DNA from: Marixanthomonas spongiae
GTDB lineage: Bacteria > Bacteroidota > Bacteroidia > Flavobacteriales > Flavobacteriaceae
Reading direction: 5' to 3'
Assembly: GCF_003095375.1 (NCBI RefSeq)
Contig: NZ_QEHR01000006.1
Location: 1-64,000, forward strand
Length of the DNA stretch: 64,000 bases
This document shows, piece by piece, positions 17,848 through 27,686 of the stretch (position 1 is the stretch's first letter; every line of letters starts with the position of its first letter). Position numbers and translations under genes: made by a program. Under the pieces are notes generated by a model, which made no database searches, was not told the DNA's origin, and saw only the letters and a program-made list of their open reading frames with translations.

Positions 17848-20070
17848 TTAGAAATTAACAGTAACTTTCCCGCGAATAAAAAAGGGTGTTCCCGGCGTAA
17901 AATGGATTTCCTCCACAGGTTCCACCTCATTGAACAACCGGCTTTCGGTAGCGAATTGCGTTTCGTTCCATTCGGTATCGAACAGGTTTTCGATAATTAC
18001 CCCAAAAACCAGGTTTTTATAGGTGTAATTTATGTTGAAATCGGTTACAAAATAGCCTTCTGCAACGATACTGTTGTCTTCGTTTGCCGGACGGTCTTTA
18101 ATGTAGCGGTAATTCAAGCCTCCGGAAAAATCGCCAATGTTGTCAAAAGCAATTCCTCCTGTTGAAGTTAAATCGGGCGCCAACGGTATATAATCTTCGC
18201 CTTCAGGTGCTTCCGTGCTTCTGGCGTAGGTGTAATTTACATCGCCAAAAAGGTACATCCAGTCGGTCGCTTCATAACGAAGTCCAAAATCAACGCCCAT
18301 TCTTCGGGTTTTTCCACTGGGTTCCACAATCGCTGCATCGCCCACGTACACAAATTCTTGGTCTAAAAATAACGTCCAAAGCGCAGTGTTCACTATTAAA
18401 TTGTCTGTCACCTTGTAGATTGCGCCTAAATCTGCTCCGTAAGCTGCGGGAAGGATGTCCTCACCGCTGTTTGCTGTTACCACACGGCTGTCGTTGGAGT
18501 GAAACCCAATCCCGGTTTTTGCGAACAATTGCAGTTGTCGGGTAGGGCTGTACACAAAGTTCAGCTTAGGGCTGGCAAATAGGTTGCTTTCACTTTTGTT
18601 GTCATAGGTTTCCGTCAAGAAATTTTCATAATCAAACTTAAAGTAATCCAAACGCAAGGCAGGATTGATTTTGAAATCACCAAAATCAAATTCGGTATTT
18701 ACAAAACCGAAGGCGTTTATTTGATCTACATTTCCGAAGGCCAAACGCTCCAAGAGTTCGTCGCGGTTTTTGGTTCTGGAAAGTTGCACATCGTTCACAT
18801 CGTCATAACGCACGCCACCACCGGCCGTGTATTCAAAATCGAAGGTATTGGCTTCCATTTTCTCTGTGTAGGCCGTTTTAAACCCGAACAGGTTCCGGTC
18901 TTCTTGTTGCATAATCTGGTCGGCATTTATCGGGTCTTCCAAAAAGAAGGTAAAGTTGGAGTACAGCTCAAAATCGTAATGTGTAACGTAAGCGGTGCTC
19001 TTCAGTTTTTGCGTTGGCGAGAGTATTTTGGTATGATTCAATATCAAGTTGGTACGGCTGGTATTGCCGCCCTCGGTATCGTCTATTGAGCCAAAACGGT
19101 CAATTAAGCCCGCATCCACGGCACGCTGCGGTATTTGCCCAGAGGCATCCCATTTGCTTTGCAGGTGCGAGGCACTTACCGATACGTGCTGATCTCCCGG
19201 AAGTTGAAAATTGAACTTCCCCATCACATTGTAGCGATTAAAATTCTGAGGCGATTCGTAAGGCCCGTCAAATGTGTTTAAAGAAGCCGCGATGTAAGCG
19301 TTGCTTTTTTCGGTTTCCAGCACCTTGAACATCCCAACGGTCCTAAACGAGCTGAAATCGCCATATTCCACCGAAATAGAACTGTTTTCCAAACGATCCT
19401 TGGTTTTAAAGTCCACATAGCCAGCCGTGGTAAAATCACCCTGCTCGGCATAATATGGGCCTTTTCCAAACTCGATGTTCTCAATGGTTTCCGGGATTAA
19501 AAAGTGCAGGTCGCTATAGCCTTGACCGTGGGCGTGCGACACCATATTGACGGGCATGCCATCTACCGAAAGGCTGATGTCGGTCCCGTGGTCAATATCG
19601 AAGCCGCGCAAAAAAATCTGTTCGGCTTTTCCGCCACCGGCGTGCTGGCCAATGATGAGCCCTGGGACCTTCCGCAGGATTTCTTGTGACGATTTTACGG
19701 GGTCGGTTTCCAAGTCCACATCTGCCATTTGGTTCAGGGCGTTCACTTGGGGCGTAATAACAATCTGCCCTAAACTTACCGAGGTTTCCTGCAAGGTAAT
19801 GGTGATTTTTTCAGTAAAACTTTCAGCAGTAACGGGAATGATAGCGTTTTTATACCCCAAATGTGAAATATAAAGCATGTCGCCTTCCGTATTGCCGTTC
19901 AAGGTGAAATTTCCTTGGATATCGGTATGCGTATGCGTATTCGAATTTTTGTTGAAAACGTAAACATCTTCAAGCGGGGTGTTTTTTTGGGTAACTATTT
20001 TGCCGGTAATGCTTTGCGATTGCGCAACAACAGCGCATAATAGTAGTGCCCATAATAAAATAGGTTTCAT
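17848..20070 (-). CDS. TonB-dependent receptor, probably metal or siderophore type
   Basis: 740 residues. Signal peptide (ends AVVAQSQ), then a CarboxypepD-regulatory-like domain (ITGKIVTQKNTPLEDVYVFN, residues 20-105). A TonB plug domain follows (QEILRKVPGLIIGQHAGGGKAEQIFLRGF) and a 22-strand barrel ends in RGKVTVNF (terminal F). The plug contains histidine-containing segments such as VSHAHGQGY. It transports a ligand across the outer membrane using TonB energy. A His-rich protein gene lies 85 bases upstream on the same strand, which suggests a metal-related ligand; this is inference. Confidence 0.88.
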   Translation of the reverse strand: MKPILLWALLLCAVVAQSQSITGKIVTQKNTPLEDVYVFNKNSNTHTHTDIQGNFTLNGNTEGDMLYISHLGYKNAIIPVTAESFTEKITITLQETSVSLGQIVITPQVNALNQMADVDLETDPVKSSQEILRKVPGLIIGQHAGGGKAEQIFLRGFDIDHGTDISLSVDGMPVNMVSHAHGQGYSDLHFLIPETIENIEFGKGPYYAEQGDFTTAGYVDFKTKDRLENSSISVEYGDFSSFRTVGMFKVLETEKSNAYIAASLNTFDGPYESPQNFNRYNVMGKFNFQLPGDQHVSVSASHLQSKWDASGQIPQRAVDAGLIDRFGSIDDTEGGNTSRTNLILNHTKILSPTQKLKSTAYVTHYDFELYSNFTFFLEDPINADQIMQQEDRNLFGFKTAYTEKMEANTFDFEYTAGGGVRYDDVNDVQLSRTKNRDELLERLAFGNVDQINAFGFVNTEFDFGDFKINPALRLDYFKFDYENFLTETYDNKSESNLFASPKLNFVYSPTRQLQLFAKTGIGFHSNDSRVVTANSGEDILPAAYGADLGAIYKVTDNLIVNTALWTLFLDQEFVYVGDAAIVEPSGKTRRMGVDFGLRYEATDWMYLFGDVNYTYARSTEAPEGEDYIPLAPDLTSTGGIAFDNIGDFSGGLNYRYIKDRPANEDNSIVAEGYFVTDFNINYTYKNLVFGVIIENLFDTEWNETQFATESRLFNEVEPVEEIHFTPGTPFFIRGKVTVNF

Positions 20071-20155
20071 AAATTTTAAGATTTTTGAATAAATAGTTGG
20101 TTTCAGACCTGCCCGATAGTAGGCGGGGTATTTTTCCTGAAACTTGAAAAACGGA

Positions 20156-20575
20156 TTATGAAACCGGTGTTTTGGGAGGAGGTGTCTGTACGGAAAGCGG
20201 TGTGGAATAGGTTCCGTAGCGATACATAAAAATATGATTGATGCTCGTTGGAATTTCAGGTTTCAGCGTCAGGTATTCTTGCGTAAGGTGTTTGTCGTAT
20301 TTAATTTCCTGAAACAGCACGTCTTGTTCGGTAGGGCTGTCTTTTGTAGAGAACAATTCAGAAAAAAAAGAAATCAGTTTATGTTCGTGGGTGTGGTCCC
20401 TTCCCAATTGGTGGTCTAAATCATGGTGGTGGTCGGCACTGGTGTTGGTTAGTGCATGTGATAATCTGTGAAAACCCTCGGACAACGACCGCTGCAAAGG
20501 GACCATAAGGTACAAAACAGCCAGCGATAGAATAAACCGCTTTTTTAAAACCGAAAGAAAGGCCGTGTTGAACAT
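20156..20575 (-). CDS. His-rich membrane-associated protein, unknown
   Basis: 139 residues. One hydrophobic N-terminal segment (RFILSLAVLYLMVPL), then a histidine cluster HHHDLDHQLGRDHTHEH (residues about 48-64) of a kind that can bind Zn, Co or Cu. The tail is proline-rich (QTPPPKTPVS). No enzyme motif. The stop is 85 bases before the TonB receptor start on the same strand, and a shared transcript is likely. It could present or sense metal for that receptor. Function not established. Confidence 0.7.
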   Translation of the reverse strand: MFNTAFLSVLKKRFILSLAVLYLMVPLQRSLSEGFHRLSHALTNTSADHHHDLDHQLGRDHTHEHKLISFFSELFSTKDSPTEQDVLFQEIKYDKHLTQEYLTLKPEIPTSINHIFMYRYGTYSTPLSVQTPPPKTPVS

Positions 20576-20700
20576 AGGGAAACGTTGGTTACAATAAAAT
20601 ACGTAAAGAAACGGAAGAATGGTTTTTTAAACCGGCCTGTTTAACCCTTTCTTAACAAAATTTCGTAGGTTGTAGGAAAGGGAAACAACAAAATACCTTA

Positions 20701-20708
20701 TATCTTTG
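20701..20708 (+). promoter_or_regulatory. Promoter -7 element that implies leaderless uvrC mRNA
   Basis: TATCTTTG sits only 4 bases before the uvrC ATG (20713). With the usual 5-8 bases to the start site, transcription would begin at or near the ATG. No Shine-Dalgarno-like sequence is present. Confidence 0.5.
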
Positions 20709-20712
20709 GTTT

Positions 20713-22509
20713 ATGGCAGAAGCTTCGGTACAGTTACAGATTTCTACGCTCCCCAATTCGCCCGGGGTGTACCAATACTATGATAAAAATGAAAAATTGC
20801 TGTATGTAGGAAAGGCTAAAAACCTAAAAAAACGGGTGGCTTCCTATTTTACCAAACAACACGATAATGCCCGCATCCGGCTATTGGTAAAAAAAATAAA
20901 GACCGTTAAGCACATTGTGGTCGCCACCGAAACCGATGCACTGTTGCTGGAAAACAACCTCATTAAAAAATACCAGCCGCGCTATAATGTGCTGTTAAAA
21001 GACGATAAATCGTACCCGTGGATATGTATTAAAAACGAACGGTTTCCACGGGTATTTTCAACGCGGCGGTTGATAAAAGACGGCTCGGAATACTTTGGGC
21101 CATACACCAGTATGAAAACCGTACATACGTTGCTAGATTTAATTCGTGGATTGTATCAATTGCGTACGTGTAACTATGACCTAGCGGAAGAAAAAATACG
21201 CAACGACAAGTACAAAGTGTGCTTAGAATATCATTTGGGCAACTGTTTGGGCCCTTGCGAAGGCAAACAAACTGAAGCCGATTATAACGAAAACATTGAA
21301 GCGATTCGGAACATCATTAAAGGAAACTTTAAAGACTCGCTCAATCAGTTTAAAAACCAAATGAAACAATATGCGGCCGATTTAAAGTTTGAAGACGCCC
21401 AACGGGTAAAGGAAAAAATCGACGTGTTGGAAAACTACCAGGCAAAAAGTACGGTAGTAAATCCGAAAATCAATAATGTGGATGTGTTTTCCATTGTTTC
21501 AGATGAAAGTTATGGGTATGTTAATTTCCTTCAAATTTCCTTCGGAAGCATCATTCGTTCGCATACGTTGGAAATAAAAAAGAAACTGGACGAAAGCGAT
21601 AAAGAGTTGTTAACGCTGGCGGTAATTGAATTGCGGCAACGGTTCAATTCGCAATCTAAAGAGCTGTATTTACCGTTTAAAATTGAAACCGAAGAAGGAT
21701 TGAAAGTTCATATACCCAAAGCCGGCGATAAAAAGAAAATTCTCGACCTATCACTTCGCAACGCCAAATATTACCGGATGGAGCGGTTTAAACAAGCAAA
21801 AATAGTCGATCCCAACCGCCATGAAAACCGCATTATGGCACAGATGAAAAAAGACCTTCGGTTATCTGAAGAACCGCGGCACATAGAATGTTTTGACAAC
21901 AGTAACATTCAAGGCACCAACCCGGTGGCCGCTTGCGTGGTGTTTAAAAACGGAAAACCCAGCAAGAAGGACTACCGTAAATTTAACATTAAAACCGTGG
22001 AAGGCCCGGACGATTTTGCCTCTATGGAAGAAGTGGTGTATCGAAGGTACAAAAGACTGAAAGAAGAGGAGCAACCTTTGCCGCAACTCATCATCATAGA
22101 TGGAGGGAAGGGGCAGTTGTCTTCAGCTTTAAAAAGTCTCGAAAAACTGGACTTACGCGGCAAAATTGCCATTATTGGTATTGCAAAACGGCTGGAAGAA
22201 CTGTTTTATCCCGATGATCCCATCCCGTTGTATTTGGACAAGAAAAGTGAAACCCTAAAAATAATCCAGCAATTGCGCAATGAAGCCCACCGGTTTGGCA
22301 TTACCTTTCATCGCGATAAGCGAAGCAAAGAAGCCTTGGGGACAGTATTGGAAACCATTCCCGGCATTGGCGAAAAAACCGTTATTCAATTATTGAAACA
22401 ATTTAAAAGCACCAAACGCATTAAAAAAGCCAGTTTTGACGAGTTGGCAGATGTAATAGGCACAAGCCGGGCGAAGAAAATAGTGACGCATTTACAAGAA
22501 GCAGAATGA
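20713..22509 (+). CDS. uvrC: Excinuclease ABC subunit C
   Basis: 598 residues, full length. N-terminal GIY-YIG-type nuclease: GVYQYYDKNEKLLYVGKAKNLKKRV (residues about 18-42) for the 3' incision. A cysteine cluster CLEYHLGNCLGPC follows. The UVR motif for UvrB binding is in LKFEDAQRVKEKIDVLENY. The RNase-H-like nuclease for the 5' incision is around HIECFDNSNIQGTNPVA and IIDGGKGQLSSA. The C-terminal helix-hairpin-helix is ETIPGIGEKTVIQLL. It works with UvrAB in nucleotide excision repair. The start is fixed by position after the promoter. Monocistronic. Confidence 0.96.
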   Translation: MAEASVQLQISTLPNSPGVYQYYDKNEKLLYVGKAKNLKKRVASYFTKQHDNARIRLLVKKIKTVKHIVVATETDALLLENNLIKKYQPRYNVLLKDDKSYPWICIKNERFPRVFSTRRLIKDGSEYFGPYTSMKTVHTLLDLIRGLYQLRTCNYDLAEEKIRNDKYKVCLEYHLGNCLGPCEGKQTEADYNENIEAIRNIIKGNFKDSLNQFKNQMKQYAADLKFEDAQRVKEKIDVLENYQAKSTVVNPKINNVDVFSIVSDESYGYVNFLQISFGSIIRSHTLEIKKKLDESDKELLTLAVIELRQRFNSQSKELYLPFKIETEEGLKVHIPKAGDKKKILDLSLRNAKYYRMERFKQAKIVDPNRHENRIMAQMKKDLRLSEEPRHIECFDNSNIQGTNPVAACVVFKNGKPSKKDYRKFNIKTVEGPDDFASMEEVVYRRYKRLKEEEQPLPQLIIIDGGKGQLSSALKSLEKLDLRGKIAIIGIAKRLEELFYPDDPIPLYLDKKSETLKIIQQLRNEAHRFGITFHRDKRSKEALGTVLETIPGIGEKTVIQLLKQFKSTKRIKKASFDELADVIGTSRAKKIVTHLQEAE

Positions 22510-22843
22510 AACTAATATAGAAGAAACTTTATTCCCTCTTTGAAGGGGGTTAGGGGGATGTTCAAAGAAGAATTTAGAAGGTATGGATTTTAATAAAAAA
22601 CCAAATTAACGATGTTTGAGCCTGTCTGCCGTTCTTTAGGCAGGTGAGATTACAGACCTCATAGCGACTGTGATTTTGTATCGAAAACAAAGTGGAATGA
22701 AAAAAGCAATAAAAAATATAAACCTTCGCAGTGATTTAACCGAAATCACAGCAATGTTAGACGGATTGTACAAATCACAGCTAAAAAATTGATATATTCA
22801 ATATTCATAAACTCATCGACTATTTCAAACTCATCAACATAAA
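22510..22843. other. 334-base gap without a confident gene; repeat and remnant material
   Basis: Holds a G-rich word (TTTGAAGGGGGTTAGGGGG), an imperfect GGCAGG/CTGCC palindrome at about 22622-22648 and a 31-codon open frame at 22697-22792 (separate entry). No clear promoter for the next gene was found. Confidence 0.4.
22697..22792 (+). other. Possible 31-codon small ORF
   Basis: Reads MKKAIKNINLRSDLTEITAM... and ends LYKSQLKN. The sequence looks protein-like (amphipathic helix) but there is no good Shine-Dalgarno or promoter. It may be a decayed gene end or a real microprotein; evidence is weak. Confidence 0.2.
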
Positions 22844-25078
22844 TTGAAAAACCTAATCTACATACTAACCCTGCTTCTTGTAACTTCAGCCTTTTCCCAA
22901 AACAAAGAACAAGAAGACTTGAAAGTCGGTCTTGTGCTCAGTGGTGGTGGCGCCAAAGGCTTGGCGCACATTGGAGCGTTGAAAGTAATTGAAGAAGCCG
23001 GTATTAGGGTAGATTATATTGGCGGCACCAGTATGGGAGCGATTATAGGCGCTTTATACGCCTCGGGTTACTCAGCAAAACAGTTGGATTCCATTTTTAA
23101 TCAAGTTGAATTCAACAGTCTTATTCAAGATGATATCCCCCGCAGTTCCAAGACATTTTACGAAAAAGACGAATCGGAGAAATACGCCATTAGTTTACCG
23201 TTCGATGATTTTAAGGTGGGGTTTCCTTCGGGGCTTTCAAAAGGACAAAATGTATATAACTTATTGTCAAAACTAACCTTGCATGTGAGCGATATTGAAG
23301 ATTTCAGCAAGCTTCCCATTCCTTTTTTCTGTGTTGCCACCGATGTGGAAACAGGAAAGGAAGTGATTTTGGACAAGGGTTATCTGCCTCGGGCCATTAC
23401 TGCCAGTGGAGCCTTGCCATCGTTGTTTTCGCCAGTGGTAATCAACGATACGGTTTTGGTGGACGGTGGTGTAGTCAACAATTACCCAGTGGACGAAGTA
23501 CGAAACAAAGGCGTTGATGTGGTAATAGGCGTAGATGTACAGGACAGCTTAAAGACCCGGAAAAAACTGAAATCGGCCTTTGATGTTTTGGTACAGATAA
23601 ACAACTATCGCACCATTGAGGATATGGCCAAAAAAAGCAAGCGCACCGATATTTACATCAATCCCGACATCAAAGATTTCTCAGTGGTTTCGTTCAATGA
23701 AGGAAAAAAAATAATTGAGGCAGGCGAAGAGGAAGCGAACGAGCTAAGAAACCGCTTGGACAGTGTGGCCGCACGCCAAAAGCGACATAAAAGAAAGGAA
23801 GTGGATTTTTTCAGAAAAGATGCCATCTTTATCCAGTCAGTCGCTATCAATGGCAACGAAAATTATACCCGGGCGTACGTGTTGGGAAAACTGAAATTGA
23901 AAGTTCCTTCAAAAGTAACTTATGAACGTTTTAACGAAGGGGTGAATAACCTATCGGCAACGGGCAATTTTCAGGATATTAACTACCGGTTGGAAAAAAA
24001 TGAGGAAAACACCTATGATTTGGTGTTCAATTTGCGGGAAAACGATTCGAAAATGCTGATGCGTCTGGGCGCGCATTACGACGATCTGTACGGTACCGCC
24101 GCCTTGATGAACGTAACCCGAAAGCGGCTGTTTACCAACAACGACATTGCGGCCTTCGATTTTATTGTGGGCGATAATTTACGGTACAATTTCAATTACT
24201 ACATCGACAAGGGGTTTTATTGGAGCATTGGGTTCAACTCACGGTATCACTTTTTTGATAAAGATGTGGATATTGAATTTCTGTCCCCAGAATTACCTCC
24301 TGACCAAAATCCGCAACTAAACAAACTGGAACTGAAATACGGTGACTTCACCAATACAATTTACTTGGAAACCCTTTTTAGGAGAACCTTTTTATTGGGC
24401 GCGGGGATAGAACAAAAATGGCTGCGTTACCTTTCAGAAACCATTGGGATCGACGAAGACGGCGTGCCGCGAACGGTTTTTGAAAACACCAATTACGTTA
24501 GCACCTACGGTTATTTGCGTTATGACACCTTCGACAACAGTTTTTTTCCTAAAAATGGCGTGTTCTTCGATGGCGATTTTCACCTCTACCTCTTTGCCGA
24601 AGGGGATAACGAGAATTTTAAAAACTTTTCGATAGCCCAAGCCAAGGTAGGCTATGCCCATTCTTTTTCAACAAAATTTTCCGCAGTGATATCCACTGAG
24701 GGAGGGTTTAAAATTGGCGACAAAAACACCCATTCGTTGGACTTTTTCTTGGGCGGCTACGGTTATAAACCCATTAACAATATAAAACCATTTTATGGCT
24801 ACGAAGGGTTGAGCCTGCGGGGCGATACGTACCTAAAATCCACCTTGACCTTCGATTATGAAATTTTCAGGAAAAACCACATCAATATAGCTGCCAATAT
24901 TGCCAACGTGGGTGATGACCTTTTTACCCAAGGCAAATGGATAGATGGTATCGATTACAGTGGCTTTGCACTGGGTTATGGCATGGAAACGTTTCTCGGT
25001 CCCCTTGAAGTAAAATGGGCTTTTTCTCCAGAACGGGACGAAAGCGAATGGCATATTTCTGCGGGGTTTAGGTTTTAG
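22844..25078 (+). CDS. Patatin-like phospholipase fused to an outer-membrane barrel (PlpD-like)
   Basis: 744 residues, TTG start (22844) directly followed by a good signal peptide (ending TSAFSQ). The patatin domain covers about residues 25-230: oxyanion hole GGGAKGLAHIG, serine nucleophile in GGTSMGAIIGALYASG, catalytic Asp in DGGVVNNYPVDEV. A POTRA-like segment (about 330-400, FIQSVAINGNENYTRAYVLGKLKLK) and a Bam/TamA-type surface-antigen barrel ending in HISAGFRF follow. This architecture matches PlpD-type (type Vd) autotransported phospholipases. The lipase could act on membranes or be released. No neighbour hints at a substrate. Confidence 0.9.
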   Translation: MKNLIYILTLLLVTSAFSQNKEQEDLKVGLVLSGGGAKGLAHIGALKVIEEAGIRVDYIGGTSMGAIIGALYASGYSAKQLDSIFNQVEFNSLIQDDIPRSSKTFYEKDESEKYAISLPFDDFKVGFPSGLSKGQNVYNLLSKLTLHVSDIEDFSKLPIPFFCVATDVETGKEVILDKGYLPRAITASGALPSLFSPVVINDTVLVDGGVVNNYPVDEVRNKGVDVVIGVDVQDSLKTRKKLKSAFDVLVQINNYRTIEDMAKKSKRTDIYINPDIKDFSVVSFNEGKKIIEAGEEEANELRNRLDSVAARQKRHKRKEVDFFRKDAIFIQSVAINGNENYTRAYVLGKLKLKVPSKVTYERFNEGVNNLSATGNFQDINYRLEKNEENTYDLVFNLRENDSKMLMRLGAHYDDLYGTAALMNVTRKRLFTNNDIAAFDFIVGDNLRYNFNYYIDKGFYWSIGFNSRYHFFDKDVDIEFLSPELPPDQNPQLNKLELKYGDFTNTIYLETLFRRTFLLGAGIEQKWLRYLSETIGIDEDGVPRTVFENTNYVSTYGYLRYDTFDNSFFPKNGVFFDGDFHLYLFAEGDNENFKNFSIAQAKVGYAHSFSTKFSAVISTEGGFKIGDKNTHSLDFFLGGYGYKPINNIKPFYGYEGLSLRGDTYLKSTLTFDYEIFRKNHINIAANIANVGDDLFTQGKWIDGIDYSGFALGYGMETFLGPLEVKWAFSPERDESEWHISAGFRF

Positions 25079-25139
25079 CATAACCTTAAACCAAAAACCA
25101 TGAATTTTTTCCGATATTTGTGTGCAAAACAAGCATATT

Positions 25140-26312
25140 ATGCCATTCTATCATAAATTAGGAAAAATACCCCACAAGCGTCATACACAATTCCGCAAAC
25201 CGGACGGCAGTCTGTATGCCGAGCAACTGTTTGGCACCATTGGTTTTGACGGCATGTACACCAACAGTTACCACGAACACCGCCCCACCCAAGTAAAGGA
25301 AATCAATAAACAATACAGCGTTGCCCCAAAAATTGCAAAACAGAACAATTTACAATCCTATAAGTTTAAAGGCCTCGACATACAACCTGAAAAAGACTAT
25401 CTCGAAAGCCGCAAAACGGTATTAACCAACAGCGATTGCAGCATCATTCTCGCTGCGCCGCAAGAATCGCAAAAGGAGTATTTCTATAAAAACACCGATG
25501 CCGACGAGCTGATTTTCATTCACAAAGGCAGCGGAAAGTTACGAACCCACCTTGGAAACCTCGATTTTGAATATGGCGATTACTTGTTGGTGCCCCGCGG
25601 AATTATCTATAAAATGGATTTTGACACCAAAGACAATAGGTTGTTTATTGTAGAATCACGTCGTCCTATCTATACGCCAAAACGCTACCGCAACTGGTTT
25701 GGGCAATTATTGGAACATTCCCCGTATTGTGAACGCGATTTACGAAGGCCCCAAGAATTGGAAACCCACGACGAAAAAGGCGACTTTTTAATTAAAGTAA
25801 AAAAACAGGACGATATTTTTGAAATGACCTACGCCACCCACCCGTTTGATGTGGTAGGCTACGATGGGTATAATTACCCATATGCATTTTCCATTCACGA
25901 TTTTGAACCCATTACAGGCCGCATACACCAACCGCCACCGGTACACCAAACTTTTGAAACCGATGCCTTTGTAGTATGTAGTTTTGTGCCACGGCTGTAC
26001 GATTACCATCCAGAATCCATCCCGGCACCTTATAATCATAGCAATATTGACAGCGATGAGGTGTTATATTACGTAGATGGCGATTTCATGAGTCGAAACG
26101 ATATTGATGCAGGTTACATATCATTGCACCCAGCGGGAATCCCCCACGGGCCGCATCCTGGAGCAACCGAGCGCAGTATCGGTAAAGTGAAAACCGATGA
26201 ACTGGCCGTCATGGTCGATACCTTTAAACCGCTTCAGGTAACCGAAGACGCTTTAAAACTGGCCGATGGAACCTATTATCAATCTTGGTTAGAAGACCAA
26301 CAAAAACATTAA
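25140..26312 (+). CDS. hmgA: Homogentisate 1,2-dioxygenase
   Basis: 390 residues from ATG 25140; a GTG six codons upstream is less likely. The cupin-like enzyme has the family's opening MPFYHKLGKIPHKRHTQFR, iron-site region HPAGIPHGPHPGATERSIG with the His/Glu ligands, and EVLYYVDGDFMSR. It opens the ring of homogentisate with O2 to maleylacetoacetate in the cytoplasm. It is followed by hppD, the enzyme for the preceding step. The later enzymes (isomerase, fumarylacetoacetase) are not in the window. Confidence 0.95.
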   Translation: MPFYHKLGKIPHKRHTQFRKPDGSLYAEQLFGTIGFDGMYTNSYHEHRPTQVKEINKQYSVAPKIAKQNNLQSYKFKGLDIQPEKDYLESRKTVLTNSDCSIILAAPQESQKEYFYKNTDADELIFIHKGSGKLRTHLGNLDFEYGDYLLVPRGIIYKMDFDTKDNRLFIVESRRPIYTPKRYRNWFGQLLEHSPYCERDLRRPQELETHDEKGDFLIKVKKQDDIFEMTYATHPFDVVGYDGYNYPYAFSIHDFEPITGRIHQPPPVHQTFETDAFVVCSFVPRLYDYHPESIPAPYNHSNIDSDEVLYYVDGDFMSRNDIDAGYISLHPAGIPHGPHPGATERSIGKVKTDELAVMVDTFKPLQVTEDALKLADGTYYQSWLEDQQKH

Positions 26313-26425
26313 TTCTGTGAGAAAATTAGCAATTTCAGCTCAAATGCGAGCTATGTGGTAATTATTGAAGTTAAAACCTTAATCAATTACAATAAAACAT
26401 AACCACATATAAAAAATATATCAAA

Positions 26426-27586
26426 ATGAGTAAAGCAATAAAATCAGTCAATTACGGATTGGAAAAAATATTTGAAGGAGCACAAGACTTCCTTCCCCTA
26501 TTAGGAACGGACTATGTGGAATTTTACGTAGGCAACGCCAAACAAGCGGCCCATTATTATAAATCGGCCTTCGGTTTTCAATCGTATGCCTACAAAGGCT
26601 TGGAAACAGGCAGCAAGAACAGCGTGTCGTACGTGCTTAAGCAGGACAAGATACGCTTGGTGTTGACCACGCCCTTAAGTTCCAAAAACCCTATAAACGA
26701 CCATATTGTAAAACATGGCGATGGAGTAAAAGTGATTGCCCTTTGGGTAGAAGATGCCCGAAAAGCTTTTGAAGAAACCACCAAGCGTGGGGCAAAACCA
26801 TTTATGGAGCCTACTGTTGAAGAGGATGAGCACGGCGAAATAGTTCGAGCAGGAATATATACCTACGGCGAAACCGTCCATATGTTCGTGGAGCGCAAAA
26901 ACTACAACGGAACGTTTATGCCCGGCTTCAGGAAATGGAATCCAGAATACAGCCCAGAGCCAGTGGGCCTAAAATATATAGACCATATGGTTGGCAACGT
27001 AGGCTGGAACGAGATGAACACTTGGGTAAAATGGTACGAAGACGTCATGGGCTTCGTTAACTTCCTCTCGTTCGACGATAAACAAATACATACTGAATAT
27101 TCGGCCTTGATGAGCAAGGTAATGAGCAACGGAAACGGAAGGATAAAATTTCCTATTAATGAACCAGCCGAAGGAAAGAAAAAATCGCAAATAGAAGAAT
27201 ACTTAGACTTTTATGAAGGTCCAGGAGTGCAGCACATTGCCGTAGCCACCGATGATATTATTTCAACAGTGTCAAAATTGCGCGAGCGTGGGGTCGAGTT
27301 CCTATCCACTCCTCCCGAAGAGTATTACAAAGCCGTACCCGCACGGTTGCAAAAATTTGAACATGAGCTAAAAGAAGATATCGATAGGTTAATGAAACTG
27401 GGTATCATGATCGATGCCGACGAAGAAGGCTATCTACTGCAAATTTTTACCAAACCTGTAGAAGACAGGCCTACATTGTTTTTCGAAATCATCCAGCGTA
27501 TGGGTGCGAGAGGCTTTGGGGCAGGTAATTTTAAAGCCTTGTTTCAGGCCATAGAGCGCGAACAAGAATCCAGAGGCACATTGTAA
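26426..27586 (+). CDS. hppD: 4-hydroxyphenylpyruvate dioxygenase
   Basis: 386 residues with two VOC-fold halves. Iron ligands of the family: His in YIDHMVGNVG, His in GPGVQHIAVATDD and Glu in TLFFEIIQRMGARGFGAGNFKALFQAIE. It turns 4-hydroxyphenylpyruvate, O2 and a decarboxylation into homogentisate. Located 113 bases after hmgA on the same strand, so the two make a tyrosine-catabolic unit. A strong terminator follows. Confidence 0.96.
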   Translation: MSKAIKSVNYGLEKIFEGAQDFLPLLGTDYVEFYVGNAKQAAHYYKSAFGFQSYAYKGLETGSKNSVSYVLKQDKIRLVLTTPLSSKNPINDHIVKHGDGVKVIALWVEDARKAFEETTKRGAKPFMEPTVEEDEHGEIVRAGIYTYGETVHMFVERKNYNGTFMPGFRKWNPEYSPEPVGLKYIDHMVGNVGWNEMNTWVKWYEDVMGFVNFLSFDDKQIHTEYSALMSKVMSNGNGRIKFPINEPAEGKKKSQIEEYLDFYEGPGVQHIAVATDDIISTVSKLRERGVEFLSTPPEEYYKAVPARLQKFEHELKEDIDRLMKLGIMIDADEEGYLLQIFTKPVEDRPTLFFEIIQRMGARGFGAGNFKALFQAIEREQESRGTL

Positions 27587-27603
27587 AACCATGTAACATA
27601 TAT

Positions 27604-27642
27604 CAAACTCCATCGTTTCAAATGATGGAGTTTGTTTTTTTT
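27604..27642 (+). terminator. Rho-independent terminator after hppD
   Basis: CAAACTCCATC, 9-base loop, GATGGAGTTTG, then eight T residues; 17 bases after the stop codon. Confidence 0.9.
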
Positions 27643-27686
27643 GGAATAGAACTTGCAAAGGTTTTTATAGATTAAAACCCCAAATA

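Noticed and set aside
17809-18165. 118-codon frame starting inside the palindrome
   Set aside because: Antisense to the TonB receptor gene.
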